A DNA stretch of 64,000 nt from Misgurnus anguillicaudatus (GCF_027580225.2 NC_073358.2:43482501-43546500); one strand, 5' to 3'. Shown: positions 1 to 12,283, counted from the stretch's first letter. Program-made: numbers and translations. Notes: generated from the letters alone by a model not told the origin.

Positions 1-43
<43 letters not shown>

Positions 44-79
44 GGTGGACTGATGGACAGGTGGATAGACAGACAGATA
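1..79. repeat. GACA/GATA microsatellite
   Basis: Imperfect tetranucleotide array of GACA and GATA units with GTGG interruptions. It sits in the intron upstream of the first visible TMEM132 exon and is cut by the window edge. Confidence 0.9.
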
Positions 80-117
80 CCTATGATGTGTAATGTATAG
101 ATGTATTAGATATGTAA

Positions 118-486
<369 letters not shown>

Positions 487-494
487 TAAGCATG

Positions 495-1480
<986 letters not shown>

Positions 1481-1566
1481 GGCGAGGCATGGCTCACATA
1501 AGAGTGTTATTTTTTGTGCAGAGCAAACTCCAAAGGTTTGAGGGGTTTTTATCAGTAAAAGTAGCT

Positions 1567-2424
1567 GGGTGATTCTCACGAAAAACTTGGTTTTAAAAAT
1601 GTCAAGCATGAAAATGTAAAAATTCCTTAAATTTACTTTTTTTCCCACCAGACATTGAAAAACAAAGTCTGGAGTAAATGGGAACAACACTTTTTGTAAC
1701 ATAATTTTAAAAAATAGTCCTAAAAAATCTCATTACCGCAACAGTCAGAAAACATCAACACTGAAATTTTTTCAAAATGACATGACAAACCTGAAAGAAC
1801 ATAAGTTGGAGATTCTGCAAATGCATTTAAAATCAAAGTATTATGCTTCTATTAATTAAATTAACATTTAATAAGCATCTGTTGTGGTAATGATAATCAA
1901 AATGTCGTGTAAGCATTCTGACAAGACAATATTTCAAATTAACTGTAAAAATGATCTTACCTGGTAGCCATCTTGAAGTAACTGGTCCATGTGCTTGGTC
2001 ACTCAACTTTGTTAAAATTCTGTATGTGTGCTTAAACTGTTCTCAAAAAGTGTTGCGGAGGATGAGAACATCAGGCATGGACACATCATTTTCCTAATTT
2101 TTCTTCATTATTATTATACATGAATATTCAGTAAATATTTTTTTCTGTCATCGAAAGTATTTATTTTTTTCTTAATATTTTTGTGTTAATTTGATTAAAT
2201 TACAACATAACGCATGTTCAAACACAGCCGGACACATTGCGGTAATGAGAATTTCAGCAGAAGATAAGATAACATTTCCAATTATAAATTCTTATGTTGA
2301 AATCACACATTGTGCAAGGTAGAACACAGTATTGTGTTAATTCTGATGCTTTTTAATGTTACTATATTACACAAGCTAAAATCATTAGTGCCGTGGTGTT
2401 TCAATGGTTTCGTGAGAATCACCC
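1567..2424. mobile_element. Non-autonomous TIR element, 4-bp-TSD family, copy 1
   Basis: This 858-bp element begins GGGTGATTCTCACGAAA and ends with its reverse complement. AGCT is found on both sides (1563-1566 and 2425-2428), which fits a 4-bp target duplication. It has no coding capacity that I can see. Four related motifs around TGTTGCGGTAATGAGA occur at 1728-1743 (inverted), 1880-1895, 2051-2067 and 2236-2250. It is very close in sequence to the copy at 51275-52176 and a more diverged relative of the one at 18250-19293. Confidence 0.88.
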
Positions 2425-3235
2425 AGCTGTAGTCCACACCTCTAAACATATTATATTAATGAGACTCCAGGTTATCTAAAACCTGAGCAAATTTGATTTG
2501 TTTCTGTTTATTGTTTACAGTTTGACTGGATTGTGTCAAGTTGAGGGCCAAGGGTTATGAGACTTATGAGACTAACATTTCCAAAAGCCACGTGAACACA
2601 CGAAAACTCACTTTTCAGATCATGATGCTTTTAGAGCAGGCATTGTGAAAAATACCTTTGATATCAACTGGACAGATAGCGTTGGAGAAATAATCCAGTA
2701 GTATGCAAAGATGTTCCTTAAGCTCTGGTTTTTGTGTTCTCCATTAGCTCATGGCCCCTCGCTAGAGGCTCCGGTATTCATTTTGGCAGGTGTTGTTATA
2801 GCTGAGATGTGAATATCTCTAATATTCTTCATCTCCCTACAGTGCTGTTTGGAATCATCTGATTAAAGGATCTAAAATAGCAGCACTGCTAAAAATCGAA
2901 ACACTTGCCTTGCCTTCTGCCAACATTTTCCCACGCACAGGGCCCAAGGTTAACTATGAGTGAATGAGAGTGGGTGGGAAAACACTGCAAGAGTCTCATT
3001 TGGAGTTGTTGGCAATTACGGATATTAAGAAAAACACTCGCCATATATCCACACTGAGTGATCTGTAGTTGATCTGCAATGTTTTTTTTTTCAGAATTTG
3101 AAATCATGATTCAACACAACTCCCTCTACACTACATCCTGTGCAATGTGCTTTAATTAGCAACGAAGAGAGCATGGTTTCAATTCACACATAGTAATAAA
3201 ATGTATAACTTATAAATATATAAATGTTTAGCTAA

Positions 3236-3283
3236 TAAAATGTATGCACTGTAAGTCACTTTAAATTAAATAATCTGCTAAAA
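3236..3283 (+). repeat. SINE 3'-tail fragment
   Basis: The fragment contains GCACTGTAAGTCACTTT followed by a decayed TCTGCTAAA ending. It resembles the tail of the tRNA-derived SINE seen at 19294-19374. No 5' part is recognisable. Confidence 0.5.
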
Positions 3284-3334
3284 AGATATCTAATTTAACT
3301 CTGTAATAATGCAAGTGCTGCTATATGTATATAT

Positions 3335-4000
3335 GAAGAGTTTGGTTCCAAAACGCAATAAATACATTTAGACTAATTTGGGTAAAAATCTGTTTTCTAT
3401 ATCAAGAATGTGACAAGATGAAAACCACTATTTTCTGTTACAAACTTTCACATAGCATCTTTAGGTTATAATAACATTAAAAGTCCAAATCCATAATTTG
3501 ATTTTCAAAGATTTGTTATAAAAACTGATTATTTTTTCGGCAAAATGCAAGAAATCCAAGATTCAGTTAATCTATTGAATCAATATATAAATGTGCATTT
3601 ATCTTTACCATGTTGTATTCATTTAATTGACTAGTGGTATACATTAATAAGCATTAATGGCATTAATCAAAACATTTACTTTGTCATATTAAGAACACTG
3701 TCATTGCTGCTTTCATCCTTGAGACGTCGTAGCTGAACTTTTTTGACAGCGATCAGCTGTAAAATGTTTTGGTCCTGTTGATTTTCGTTGACTTTGTCTA
3801 AAATAATTAAAGGTTTTTCAGAAGATCCCCCTGGGGTCAATGTGTTAGCATGACAGAAGATTGATGCTGTCATAAGAGAACAAGCAACAGCCGGTATTTT
3901 CCTTCGTCCGAGTGCCTCTCACATAAATTATTTGATTTTGATGGCTTACGTTTCTTCCCCGCCACAGAAAACCACCACAGTTTTATCACTGCCATCAAAA
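3335..4000 (-). mobile_element. AAGAGTTTGGTTCC family element, copy A (truncated)
   Basis: It starts with the terminal sequence GAAGAGTTTGGTTCCAAAAC and matches copy B (9982-10823) through the conserved peptide-coding segment. Homology fades near 4000, where a TA microsatellite begins, so the second terminal repeat is missing. On the minus strand it retains GKKRKPSKSNNLCERHS and, in another frame, SIFCHANTLTP, showing a frameshift relative to copies B and C. Confidence 0.75.
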
Positions 4001-4044
4001 TTACTATTTTGTTTTTATTTGTTTGTTGATCACAAAGTACAAAG

Positions 4045-4065
4045 TATATATATATATATATATAT
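4045..4065. repeat. TA microsatellite
   Basis: A pure TA run that abuts the broken end of the preceding transposon copy. Confidence 0.85.
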
Positions 4066-4804
4066 CTCAATCTATTTTACTAAGATACAAACAGAAAATA
4101 CAGGAAATATGTACAAACAATTTAAAATAAAATTTTCAGGACTAAATGTCGTCTTTAGGGTTCATCGGTGTTAAGTGTGACCTCTCTTGGCACTAAACAC
4201 ATCTTGAGGGTTTTTGAGCAGAATCAAGCAATAAGGATTTATTTTTATTTAGGTTTAAGAGATCTTGCAGTTTCCTGCTATTGCTCAAGTTGAAGGAGAG
4301 TTTACCCTAAAAACTTGATACGTCAGTTTACATTTTTATCTAGTTTTTAATACTATATACACATTTCCGGTATTTTTTGTATGTTTTCTATTAAAGAGAC
4401 TGAGAAACAATTATATATGATCACTATAACATTGCAAAAACAACAAATCTAATCTTGGTATTTTACATAAATGATAAAAACTTTTTATATAAAATTATCA
4501 GTGTAACATTTTTACTTGACCTCAAAACATATCAGATCCCCAGGTTGGGAACCACTGCATTAAAGCAAAAGTTATCCCAAAAAGCCTCCATAATTCCTCC
4601 TTTCAAGGTTTAGAAGGGTTTTTATGTTTAGACGGTGAACGATGACAAAATTTCCGATATAAATGATGGCATTATTTACAATTTTTGGGTGAACTGTGCT
4701 TTTTAAGCAATTGTTTTCAACATCATTACACACATAGATCATCAAAAAAGATGGATGACGCATCTCTAAAGACTTCCATTATAGAAAATGAAGCCAAAAT
4801 ATCT

Positions 4805-4824
4805 AAAAAAAAAAAAAAAAAAAA
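4805..4824. repeat. Poly-A run
   Basis: Twenty consecutive A residues. No retroposon body is recognisable just upstream. Confidence 0.85.
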
Positions 4825-5629
4825 CGGCAGCTGATGTCTTATCCTGTTTAACTCAATCACAAACACACAAATCATGTCGTTACACCCTCTTTTTATACCA
4901 TCTAATAACTAACTTAAACCAAACTTATTAGAAAAACAAACACTTAAAGATATCAGCATAATTCAAAAACTAAAGTAACAAAAAAAATTATTTTTGAAGT
5001 GTAATTTAATTTTTAAGTTTGGCTCATGTCATCTTAATTTATATGGAGAGGGTGGGGTTCATGACCTATACCGCAGCCAGGGGGCATTAAAATGTTTTGG
5101 CTTTACTCTTCAGGACGTGTGTGGCACCCTTGATTACACACTGTTGAGTTCTGTTTCCATGTAGTTGATTTACTGAGATGATTGAAACACGAAGTGCATA
5201 CTTAAAACAGTATTAAGTTCAGTTGGGAGGTAGAGGTGATGATACTCCAACCCTGACTCAACGGCATACAAAGAAAGACATGACGGGTTTATCAGCTGCA
5301 TTCTGTACAGATAATGCTTTCCAAGAGTTTTTCTTACACATGCATTAACTCTAAAATAGCGAAGGACTAAAACGAGACTCTTTTGATAATAAAACTTGAT
5401 TCATCATAGGCATTTGAGAAGTATTGTATACATTTATCAAGAAAAACCTGAAATGCGTGATTTATTTGACGTCAGTTCAAATGAAATCACAGGACGTCTC
5501 TGCTTTGATATCCACATGTAGGTGACAAAGCTTTATGATTCATCAAGGACAGATATGCAGTATTGTATATAAATGAGAATGTTTCTCCCTATACCTGCAT
5601 TTACCTATCTGTCTCTTCTACTTTAACAG

Positions 5630-6814
5630 GAAGCTGTCATCAGTGCATGGATCCAGTACAGCGATGGCTCAGTAACCCCTCTCGACATCTACGACCCCAA
5701 AGACTTTACCCTAACAATCACATCATTGGATGAGACAGTGGTGTCCACCTATCAAGAGAATCCCCAGCGCTGGCCAGTTGTAGTGGCGGAGGGCGAGTGC
5801 CAGGGGGCGCTGTTGCGAGTCGAGATGATGATCTCTGAAACCTGCCAGAAGTCGAAGAGGAAGAGCATTTTGGCAATGGGAATAGGAAGTGTACAGGTGA
5901 AGTTCGGTCAGAATGATCTGGAGCAGAGGAGTGGAACTCAAGAGGAGAACAGCACAAATGAACAGAGAAATAAGGTTGTAGAAGCGGATAAAACTAGCGG
6001 AGGAGACGGCTGGAAAAACACAAACACAGCGGTGGACAGAGAGGAGGGTTCCCTAAAGAAACTTAGCACTACAGCAAGGACTACCCTGAACAGTCGTTCC
6101 GGGGGCAAAAAGCAGAGCGGGGGGCAGACCAACAACCCTGTGGATTACACCAGTTACCCAGCGCAGGTGGACCTACCCGGCGGGGCTGAAAGTGACTTGA
6201 CCCAGAGTCCAAGAGGTTTGTCCGACCTAGAGATCGGCATGTACGCCCTGCTGGGAGTCTTTTGTCTTGCTATCCTAGTCTTCCTTATCAACTGTGTGAG
6301 TTTCGCTTTCCGTTACCGTCACAAACAGCTTCCTGTTCTGGAACAGGGCAACATGAACCACGCCCACGATTGGGTGTGGCTTGGCAACGAAGCAGACCTA
6401 ATCGATCACCATGGTGACCACGGGCCTTTGCCACACAGCGACGAATGCACAACCGCGATAGATCGCAACGAGGGGTGCGAGGAAAGCAAGTACCTTCTCA
6501 ACGGGAGCGGCGTTCAGAAAAGCAGCTCCTTGCACGGTCGCGGCATACCCCATGTGCACTCCGATTCAAGGCCGTGTTCTGGGAACGATCCCGCTGGTAA
6601 GGTGGAACCCCTCAACAATTCGCCCAGCGCGGCCAAGCGAAAGAGAGTCAAGTTTACCTCTTTTGCCACCGTGCTACCCGATGAAGGGGGGCCATACACC
6701 AACTCCATCCTTATTGGGCATGAAGACGACATAAAGTGGGTCTGTCAAGATATGGATTTGGGACAGTCTGCCGAGCTCAGAAGCTACATGGAGAGACTGC
6801 AAGACAATCTGTGA
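5630..6814 (+). CDS. tmem132 (C or D type): TMEM132-family protein, last coding exon
   Basis: The exon has 394 codons plus TGA, entering in phase 0 after TTTAACAG. It begins EAVISAWIQYSDGSVTPLDI, the strongly conserved final ectodomain block, which continues to about the KVKFGQND-like segment. Then comes a variable, Ser/Thr/Lys-rich luminal linker with one NST sequon (codon at 5948). RGLSDLEIGMYALLGVFCLA starts the single transmembrane helix, coded at about 6236-6313. The cytoplasmic tail carries HDWVWLGNEADL, a CEESKYLLNG block, KRKRVKF and a conserved end around IKWVCQDMDLGQ. RVKF (6644-6655) fits the RVxF docking consensus for protein phosphatase 1; members C and D are also named as PP1 regulatory subunits. 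The HDWVWLGNEA and IKWVCQD features point to the C/D/B group rather than E. The frame is intact and the protein looks functional. Confidence 0.95.
   Translation, partial: EAVISAWIQYSDGSVTPLDIYDPKDFTLTITSLDETVVSTYQENPQRWPVVVAEGECQGALLRVEMMISETCQKSKRKSILAMGIGSVQVKFGQNDLEQRSGTQEENSTNEQRNKVVEADKTSGGDGWKNTNTAVDREEGSLKKLSTTARTTLNSRSGGKKQSGGQTNNPVDYTSYPAQVDLPGGAESDLTQSPRGLSDLEIGMYALLGVFCLAILVFLINCVSFAFRYRHKQLPVLEQGNMNHAHDWVWLGNEADLIDHHGDHGPLPHSDECTTAIDRNEGCEESKYLLNGSGVQKSSSLHGRGIPHVHSDSRPCSGNDPAGKVEPLNNSPSAAKRKRVKFTSFATVLPDEGGPYTNSILIGHEDDIKWVCQDMDLGQSAELRSYMERLQDNL
6644..6655 (+). other. RVxF-type PP1 docking motif in the TMEM132 tail
   Basis: The codons read RVKF directly after a KRK basic patch. 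The match is to a short linear motif, so it suggests phosphatase binding but does not prove it. Confidence 0.55.
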
Positions 6815-8890
6815 AAGGTGGGATACGAGAAAAGAGAAAGGGAGAAAGAGGATGGACACACAAAAACTCACCAGAAATGCCTTTGCACTGAGGGAGGATA
6901 GCAGAAATGAGTATGAGAGTCAGTAAGAGATTGCTAATAGAGAATTCAAAGTGGATACATGTGGGGAATAAATAAAGTAAGTCTGAAGGAATAATATCCA
7001 CCGGGAATCTGGAGTTAAGTAGGAATTTCACAAAAAGGGGAAATGGGTGAAAAGAGACTGGCACGTTCCTACTGGCTCTGACAAGCGGTCCAGGTGGCGC
7101 AAATAAAGCAGCTGCCAACTGGCTAGCGCAGGGACAGAACGCCAGTTACACACACCCTGAATGAACAAGTATAAACAAGACCAGAGAGATAGGAAACAAA
7201 TCTGACAGATGTACAGAAACTTACAGTCCACAAAAGTTATCGCTAATGTAATTTTATTTAGATAAAAAGTTCAAATATGGACCAATCTTATTTTTTAAAA
7301 GAATCCCTTGCTTTTTTCAAATCCGATTAGTATGTAAGTAGACCAGAACAGGCCGCCGCAGACCCGGCTCGCCCCAGGTGTAAGTTTGTTTTTGAACACT
7401 CATTTTGTACCGCCTGTCCTCCGGGGTGGCCACATGGAAATCCCGAAGCTGGGATGCCAGCTGTATCGTCAATCAAAAACTCAAAAAGCCCCATTTCTCC
7501 TTAGGAAGAAAACCACCCAACACAACAATGACGAAAAGCAACATAAGAACCGAAAATACTTTGCGTTTGAGGTGAATGTGGAAAGAGGATTGTGGACTTC
7601 TTTTAAGCTCCATTTGGAGGTTGTTCATTTGCACAATACATCTGTTCAGGGCTGAGCCCGTCCGAACTGTACGTACAGTGTCTGACCCAGACTTATTTTA
7701 TTTTGAATCAGTCTGGCCCCGGCATAGATTGCGACGATGATTCAAACAGACATGAAAGCCCACATAATGATTTGTGTTTGTTATAAAACCATATGATTGC
7801 TGTGATAGAATAATATACAGATTAGAAATGGTCTATTACTCATGGTAACTGTATGAATGTTTCTCTTTTTATTGAGACGAAATGTACATCATTTACCTCT
7901 TTTTACACTTCCCCGTGGTTTTTACATGTCATAGGTTTTCAATTTCTGCTTCACCGACCCCATCTTCTGAATCCTTGTTGTTTATATTATCGAAGAGTTG
8001 TAGAGGAGGACACAAATAAGACCTTCTCTTTGAATGCTCAGGTGAATATATGCTCACAGACGAGACGTGATAGAAAAGATGAAATGTAGATTGTAAGAAT
8101 GCAATATTTATTTGTAAGTGTAACATGAGATAGGATGTAAATAAATGATTCAAAATTTCTTGTGGACACTACAAGACGCCTACGCGAGTACATTTTCACA
8201 TCCGACACGTGGGACGAATTTAGTGTTTCACATTCTGTGTTAAGATCTGATTTCCCTCGGGAAAATAAAAACGATACACTTTGATATATTAAGCCATGTC
8301 ATGGGTTTTGTCAGGGCTTGCACATTTTCCATTTAGACGAGATTCACTCTTTTCCTTTGATTTATTATTCCTGTTCATTTCAAAGGTGTTTGAATACTCA
8401 AAGCTACACTAAAGGTGCTCAGAATCGCTCTGATGTGTCAAAAGCAACGTGTGAGTCCATCGGTTGGATAAAAATTATGCGCTACGAAGGCCGAACTGAC
8501 ATGCGTCTGGATTTTAGCAGTTGCGGTAAAGGAACTAAAGGAGTTTGACTTGAACAATTACTTTTTTTAAAATACACTTATTCACCTGATCTCAATACAA
8601 AATGATAGGAAATCGTGCTTTTCGTGTTTTCTCATAGGATCGGTTTGACCTTTACGGTGTAAGGTTTTATTCTGTTCTATGCTTGATTCTCAGTACAGCA
8701 AAGTGACTGCTTTGTCTTATTACATTACTTGTCAAGTATATTAGAAACCATATAATAGAACATGTCAGAGAGATAGAGAGAGAGAGAAAGGAAGAGAGAT
8801 GTTAAGCTCATATGTCAAGGCCGTCTCTGGCCACCACATATGTCGCTGACACCTTAACCAGATGATAATAAACTGGTCTGTAACAATAAA
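6815..8890 (+). other. Probable TMEM132 3' untranslated region with alternative poly(A) signals
   Basis: This stretch follows the stop codon and has none of the transposon families that crowd the rest of the window until about 9.0 kb, which fits a transcribed 3' UTR. AATAAA hexamers lie at 8140-8145, 8264-8269 and 8885-8890, with further ones near 6969 and 7102. The one at 8885 is followed by a GT-rich stretch (GTGTTTCTTT). Which sites are used cannot be told from sequence. A GA-rich microsatellite occurs near 8764-8800. Confidence 0.6.
8885..8890 (+). terminator. Candidate distal poly(A) signal
   Basis: AATAAA followed by a GT/T-rich stretch. It is the last good signal before the transposon-rich flank begins. 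Confidence 0.4.
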
Positions 8891-9018
8891 GTGTTTCTTT
8901 AAGATGATTCATTATACACGTGAGGCCTTCGATTCAGTGTCAGTGTTTGGTGATTGAAAAATAGGAACTCTTATTTTATATACAATGTCAGAAAAATGGT
9001 CAATAAATGGTCCTAGCT

Positions 9019-9240
9019 GTCACTGGGGCAGTATCTTTTAAAAAGGGCCTGATGTGTACCATTTAGGTACAGATATTTATACATTTGGTACCAATACTGT
9101 ATGTATACCTTTGATGTACTAATATGCACTCTTTGGTACCCGTTTATACATCTGAGGAACTAATAGGAACTCTATAGTTGCAAAGGTTTACTTTTTGAAA
9201 AGGTGCCACCCCAGGGACCATTTTTTGATCATTTTTATCT
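9019..9240. mobile_element. MITE with CTGTCACTGGGGCAGTA-type end
   Basis: The left end reads GCTGTCACTGGGGCAGTATC, and the right side has a decayed inverse around GGTGCCACCCCAGGGACC. The interior is made of GGTACC/TTGGTAC-rich sequence, shared with 38939-39069. Confidence 0.65.
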
Positions 9241-9321
9241 GACTTCTGAAATGTTTATCTATTAATCTATTTCTAAATCCTTTTTAAACCGCATTTTTGC
9301 ATAAGCCATGTCATATTTTGG

Positions 9322-9763
9322 TATAGAGACAGAGCGCAGTTATACAAATTTGAAAACCACGCCCACCGGGGGGGGGGGAACAATCCAACCGTCTCCATTG
9401 ACTTTGTATTGCGAGAGGCCGCTTCCTTGTCATTTCTGGCTTATAACAAAAAACTGAATAATGCCTAAAAGCTGCTGTGTGACAATATGTACAGCTAACA
9501 AGCCAAAGAACCCAGAAATAAGTTTTTATAAGCTGTCAAGCAGTAAAACCCAGTCTTTAAGGAGAAAAAAGTGGATCGCCGACTACATTTCCCCCTAGTG
9601 GACGCAGTTCTACTAATAGGAGTACTATGAAAAGTTGCCTGTTTTCCACTTTTGTGTCTTTAAACGCTCGTTTTTTGAGCTCGACAGCTTATAAAAACTT
9701 ATTTCTGGGTTCTTTGGGTTGTTTTCCTCCCTGTGGGCGTGGTTTTCAGGCTCTGTCTCTATA
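9322..9763. mobile_element. Foldback element with THAP-coding arms
   Basis: The outer arms are inverse copies: TATAGAGACAGAGC at the left and GCTCTGTCTCTATA-type sequence at the right, then TGAAAACCACGCCCAC (9351-9366) against GTGGGCGTGGTTTTCA (9733-9748). Further in, AAGAACCCAGAAATAAGTTT of the left arm recurs inverted at about 9683-9717. Both arms encode the same THAP-like start in opposite orientations. The ten-G run near 9369-9378 lies in the left arm only. Confidence 0.75.
9461..9598 (+). pseudogene. THAP zinc-finger fragment (45 codons)
   Basis: It opens with ATG and reads MPKSCCVTICTANKPKNPEI, then SFYKLSSSKTQSLRRKKWIA, and stops at TAG. The C-x3/4-C pair near the N-terminus, the following Asn, the Phe-Tyr-Lys core and the Trp after a basic run are the spacing of the N-terminal half of a THAP (C2CH) DNA-binding domain. 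The second Cys-His pair is missing, so the domain is incomplete. THAP domains occur in P-element-like transposases and in host THAP proteins; the inverted context favours a transposon origin. It is probably an exon fragment captured in a foldback element. Confidence 0.65.
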
Positions 9764-9854
9764 TGAATCTCTGTTTTCCTATAAATATATTATGAATATA
9801 TTTTGTGTTGTATGAGTGTCCATGATACAAATGTGTCTTTTTAATAGAAATGCT

Positions 9855-9960
9855 ATGACACAAAGCACACCAGTCACAGCATCCCACAATAAACGTGAAA
9901 TTAAAAAAGGTAATCTAAAGACACAGGCCACTTCCCATTGGCTTCCCCAAACAAGGTCAA
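9855..9960 (-). repeat. Dispersed repeat unit, inverse of 14905-15005
   Basis: The inverse of CCAATGGGAAGTGGCCTGTG and neighbouring sequence occurs here and again near 14920. Homology covers about 100 bp, including the CAGCATCCCA segment. I do not recognise the family. Confidence 0.6.
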
Positions 9961-9981
9961 TTTAAAATGGCACATAGAAAT

Positions 9982-10823
9982 GAAGAGTTCGGTTCCAAAA
10001 CGCAATAAATCCATTTTGAGTAATTTCGGTAAAACGTATTTTCTATACCAAGAAAGTGACAAGATGAAAACCACTATTTTCCATGACAAACTTTCACATA
10101 GCATCTTTAGGTTATAAAAACATAAAAATTCAAATCCATAATTTGATTTTCAAAGATTTATTATAAAAACTGTTTTTTTTTCAAAATGCTATACATTTAT
10201 TGAATCAATATATAAATGTGCATTCATCTTTGCCATGTTATATTCATTTAGTTGACTAGTGGTATACACTGATTAAAAAATAAACATTAATGGCATTAAT
10301 TAAAACACTTACTTTGTCACATTAAGAACACTGTCATTGCTGCTGTCATCCTTGGGACATCGTCGCTGAACTTTTTTGACAGCGATCAGCTGTACGTGTT
10401 TTGGTCCTGCTTGATTTTTGTTGACTTTGAGTAAAATAATGGAAAGTTTTTCATAAGATCCACTGAGGTCACTATGTTAGCATGACAGAAGTATGATGCT
10501 GTCGTGTGAGAACAAGCAACAGCCTGCATTTTTCCTTTGTTGGAGTGCCTATCGCATAAATTATTCGATTTTGATGGCTTACATTTCTTCCCCGCCACAG
10601 AAAACTACCACAGGTTTAGCGGATTTATTGCATTCTGCAGAGGAGGAGGAGTGCCGTTTGTCGCAGTTTGGAAAAAAGGAAGAAAAGATGACAGAATAAC
10701 ATGGTGGATATTGGATTTTGCACAAAATTAAGAATTTACTTTTTAATACTGACCTGATAAAATACTGATTTTGGTGAAACGAAATCTAAAAATGGCGTTT
10801 ATCGTGTTTTGGACCAAACTCTT
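9982..10823 (-). mobile_element. AAGAGTTTGGTTCC family element, copy B (complete)
   Basis: The ends GAAGAGTTCGGTTCCAAAAC and GTTTTGGACCAAACTCTT form terminal inverted repeats around 842 bp. On the minus strand it has a 70-codon frame (10598 to 10386) with GKKCKPSKSNNLCDRHS and ASYFCHANIVTSVDLMKNF, conserved in copies A and C. I see no transposase motif, so it is probably non-autonomous with a remnant exon. Strand is set by the conserved peptide. Confidence 0.75.
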
Positions 10824-11690
10824 TAAATATAGGTTTAAAGACTTAAGGTTTGCTTACCTCAAGTACTGACATTTGTTATTGTCACTAGTATTTGTTTAGT
10901 ATTAGTACGTTCATTCTGTACATGTCTTTAAAGTTGGTGCTTACTGGCATCAATCATTTTCTTTACTTTGTTTCAATGAAGCTTCTGTAACTCTTTCGTC
11001 CTTTAGTTTTTGTTTGAGCTATAAGTGCATTTATTTTGTAATTCAGTTAGTGTTAGTGTTGCCTTCTATGTCTTTTCATAGTCTCTATAAAATTAGTTTC
11101 CAGGAAAAATCAGGAGCCAATTTCACATGTTTTTGTGTTTATATACTGTAATTTCCATGTCTTTTATGTTTCAGTGCATGTAGGGCAGCTTTGATGTATG
11201 CCAACGACAAAAGTTCTGGATGGTGCACAGCAGACACACTATTAGCCCCAGTATTACAGTACATCAACCCAGGGTACAAACAGGTAAAGTCTGTGTGTGA
11301 GACACAGTGCGGTGAAATGTACACATTCCATTTGGACTGTTTCAACAAAAGATTGCACAAAAATGCTCTGTAATGAACCTCACTATTTTCCACTTGGACT
11401 TCAAAGTCATTTTTTGAAATATGGAGCCATTTTTCCCCTCTCAGCAAAGATGGTACCGACATTACATGGCTCTTTTATGGGTGATGAGAAAAGGTAAGGG
11501 GCTGCATTATCATTGTTTTACCAAATAGATGTCATTCATTTAGTTATAGTCAAGGGGGCTTTCAAGGAATATTAAATTATTTTGTGGTACAAAACAAAAA
11601 GTCTCCCTTTTGTGCTATTACCAGGCATGTAAAATTCAAATTGTCCGTAAAATATGGAGGCAAAAGATTATTAAGTATAACATTTTTAGG
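10824..11690. other. No recognisable feature
   Basis: Sequence of mixed composition. Open frames near 11139-11462 (minus) and 11191-11373 (plus) overlap each other and show no family resemblance, so neither is called. No RNA gene or clear repeat is seen. Confidence 0.5.
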
Positions 11691-11693
11691 TAC

Positions 11694-11900
11694 ACTCAAA
11701 AAAATGCTGGGTTGTTTTTAACCCAAGGCTGGGTAAATATTTATTGGACACATGTTGGGTTATAAATATAAAATGGGTTGTTTTAATGCAAATGCTGGGT
11801 TGTTCCAAACCATGGTTGGGTAACAACAACCCAACATAGGTTTATTTACAGTATAACTCAGCATTTGTTTTGTCCAATATTTACCCAGCTCTGGAATAAA
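11694..11900. repeat. GGGTTGTT/AACCCA-rich MITE-like repeat
   Basis: Several alternating GCTGGGTTGTT and CAACCCAACAT blocks, with a palindromic tendency. Similar blocks occur at 60955-61035 and 61150-61530, so this is a dispersed fish-type repeat. Confidence 0.6.
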
Positions 11901-12028
11901 AACAAAGAAGGGTTTTATGAAGTAAAAATAAACAATGGGTCTCATTTATTAAGTATGCACAAATGTGTGCTTGTAATGTGTATACAGACGGTTTTATGAA
12001 CAAATCATCATTCATCAAAAACTTTCGG

Positions 12029-12283
12029 TAACACTTTATTATAATGTTCATTAATTAACATTAGTTAACTACATTAGTTAACATGAACTAATGATGAACT
12101 GCACTTGTGCAGCATTTATTAATCTTTATTAATGTTAATTTCAACAATTACTAATACTTTATTAAAATTTGGTTAACGTTAGTTAATGCACCGTGAACTA
12201 ACATGAACAAACAATGAACAGCTTTATTTCTATTAACTAACATTAACTAATGTTAAATCATGAACATTATAATAAAGTGTTAC
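12029..12283. mobile_element. Palindromic MITE (AACACTTTATTATAATG ends)
   Basis: The left end TAACACTTTATTATAATGTT mirrors the right end AACATTATAATAAAGTGTTA. The interior is a near-palindrome of TTAGTTAAC units, giving strong hairpin potential. There is no coding capacity. Confidence 0.85.

Noticed and set aside
5718..7118. Minus-strand frames opposite the TMEM132 last exon
   Set aside because: They are antisense shadows of a well-supported exon.
11139..11462. 107-codon minus frame and 60-codon plus frame
   Set aside because: They overlap on opposite strands and neither resembles a known protein.
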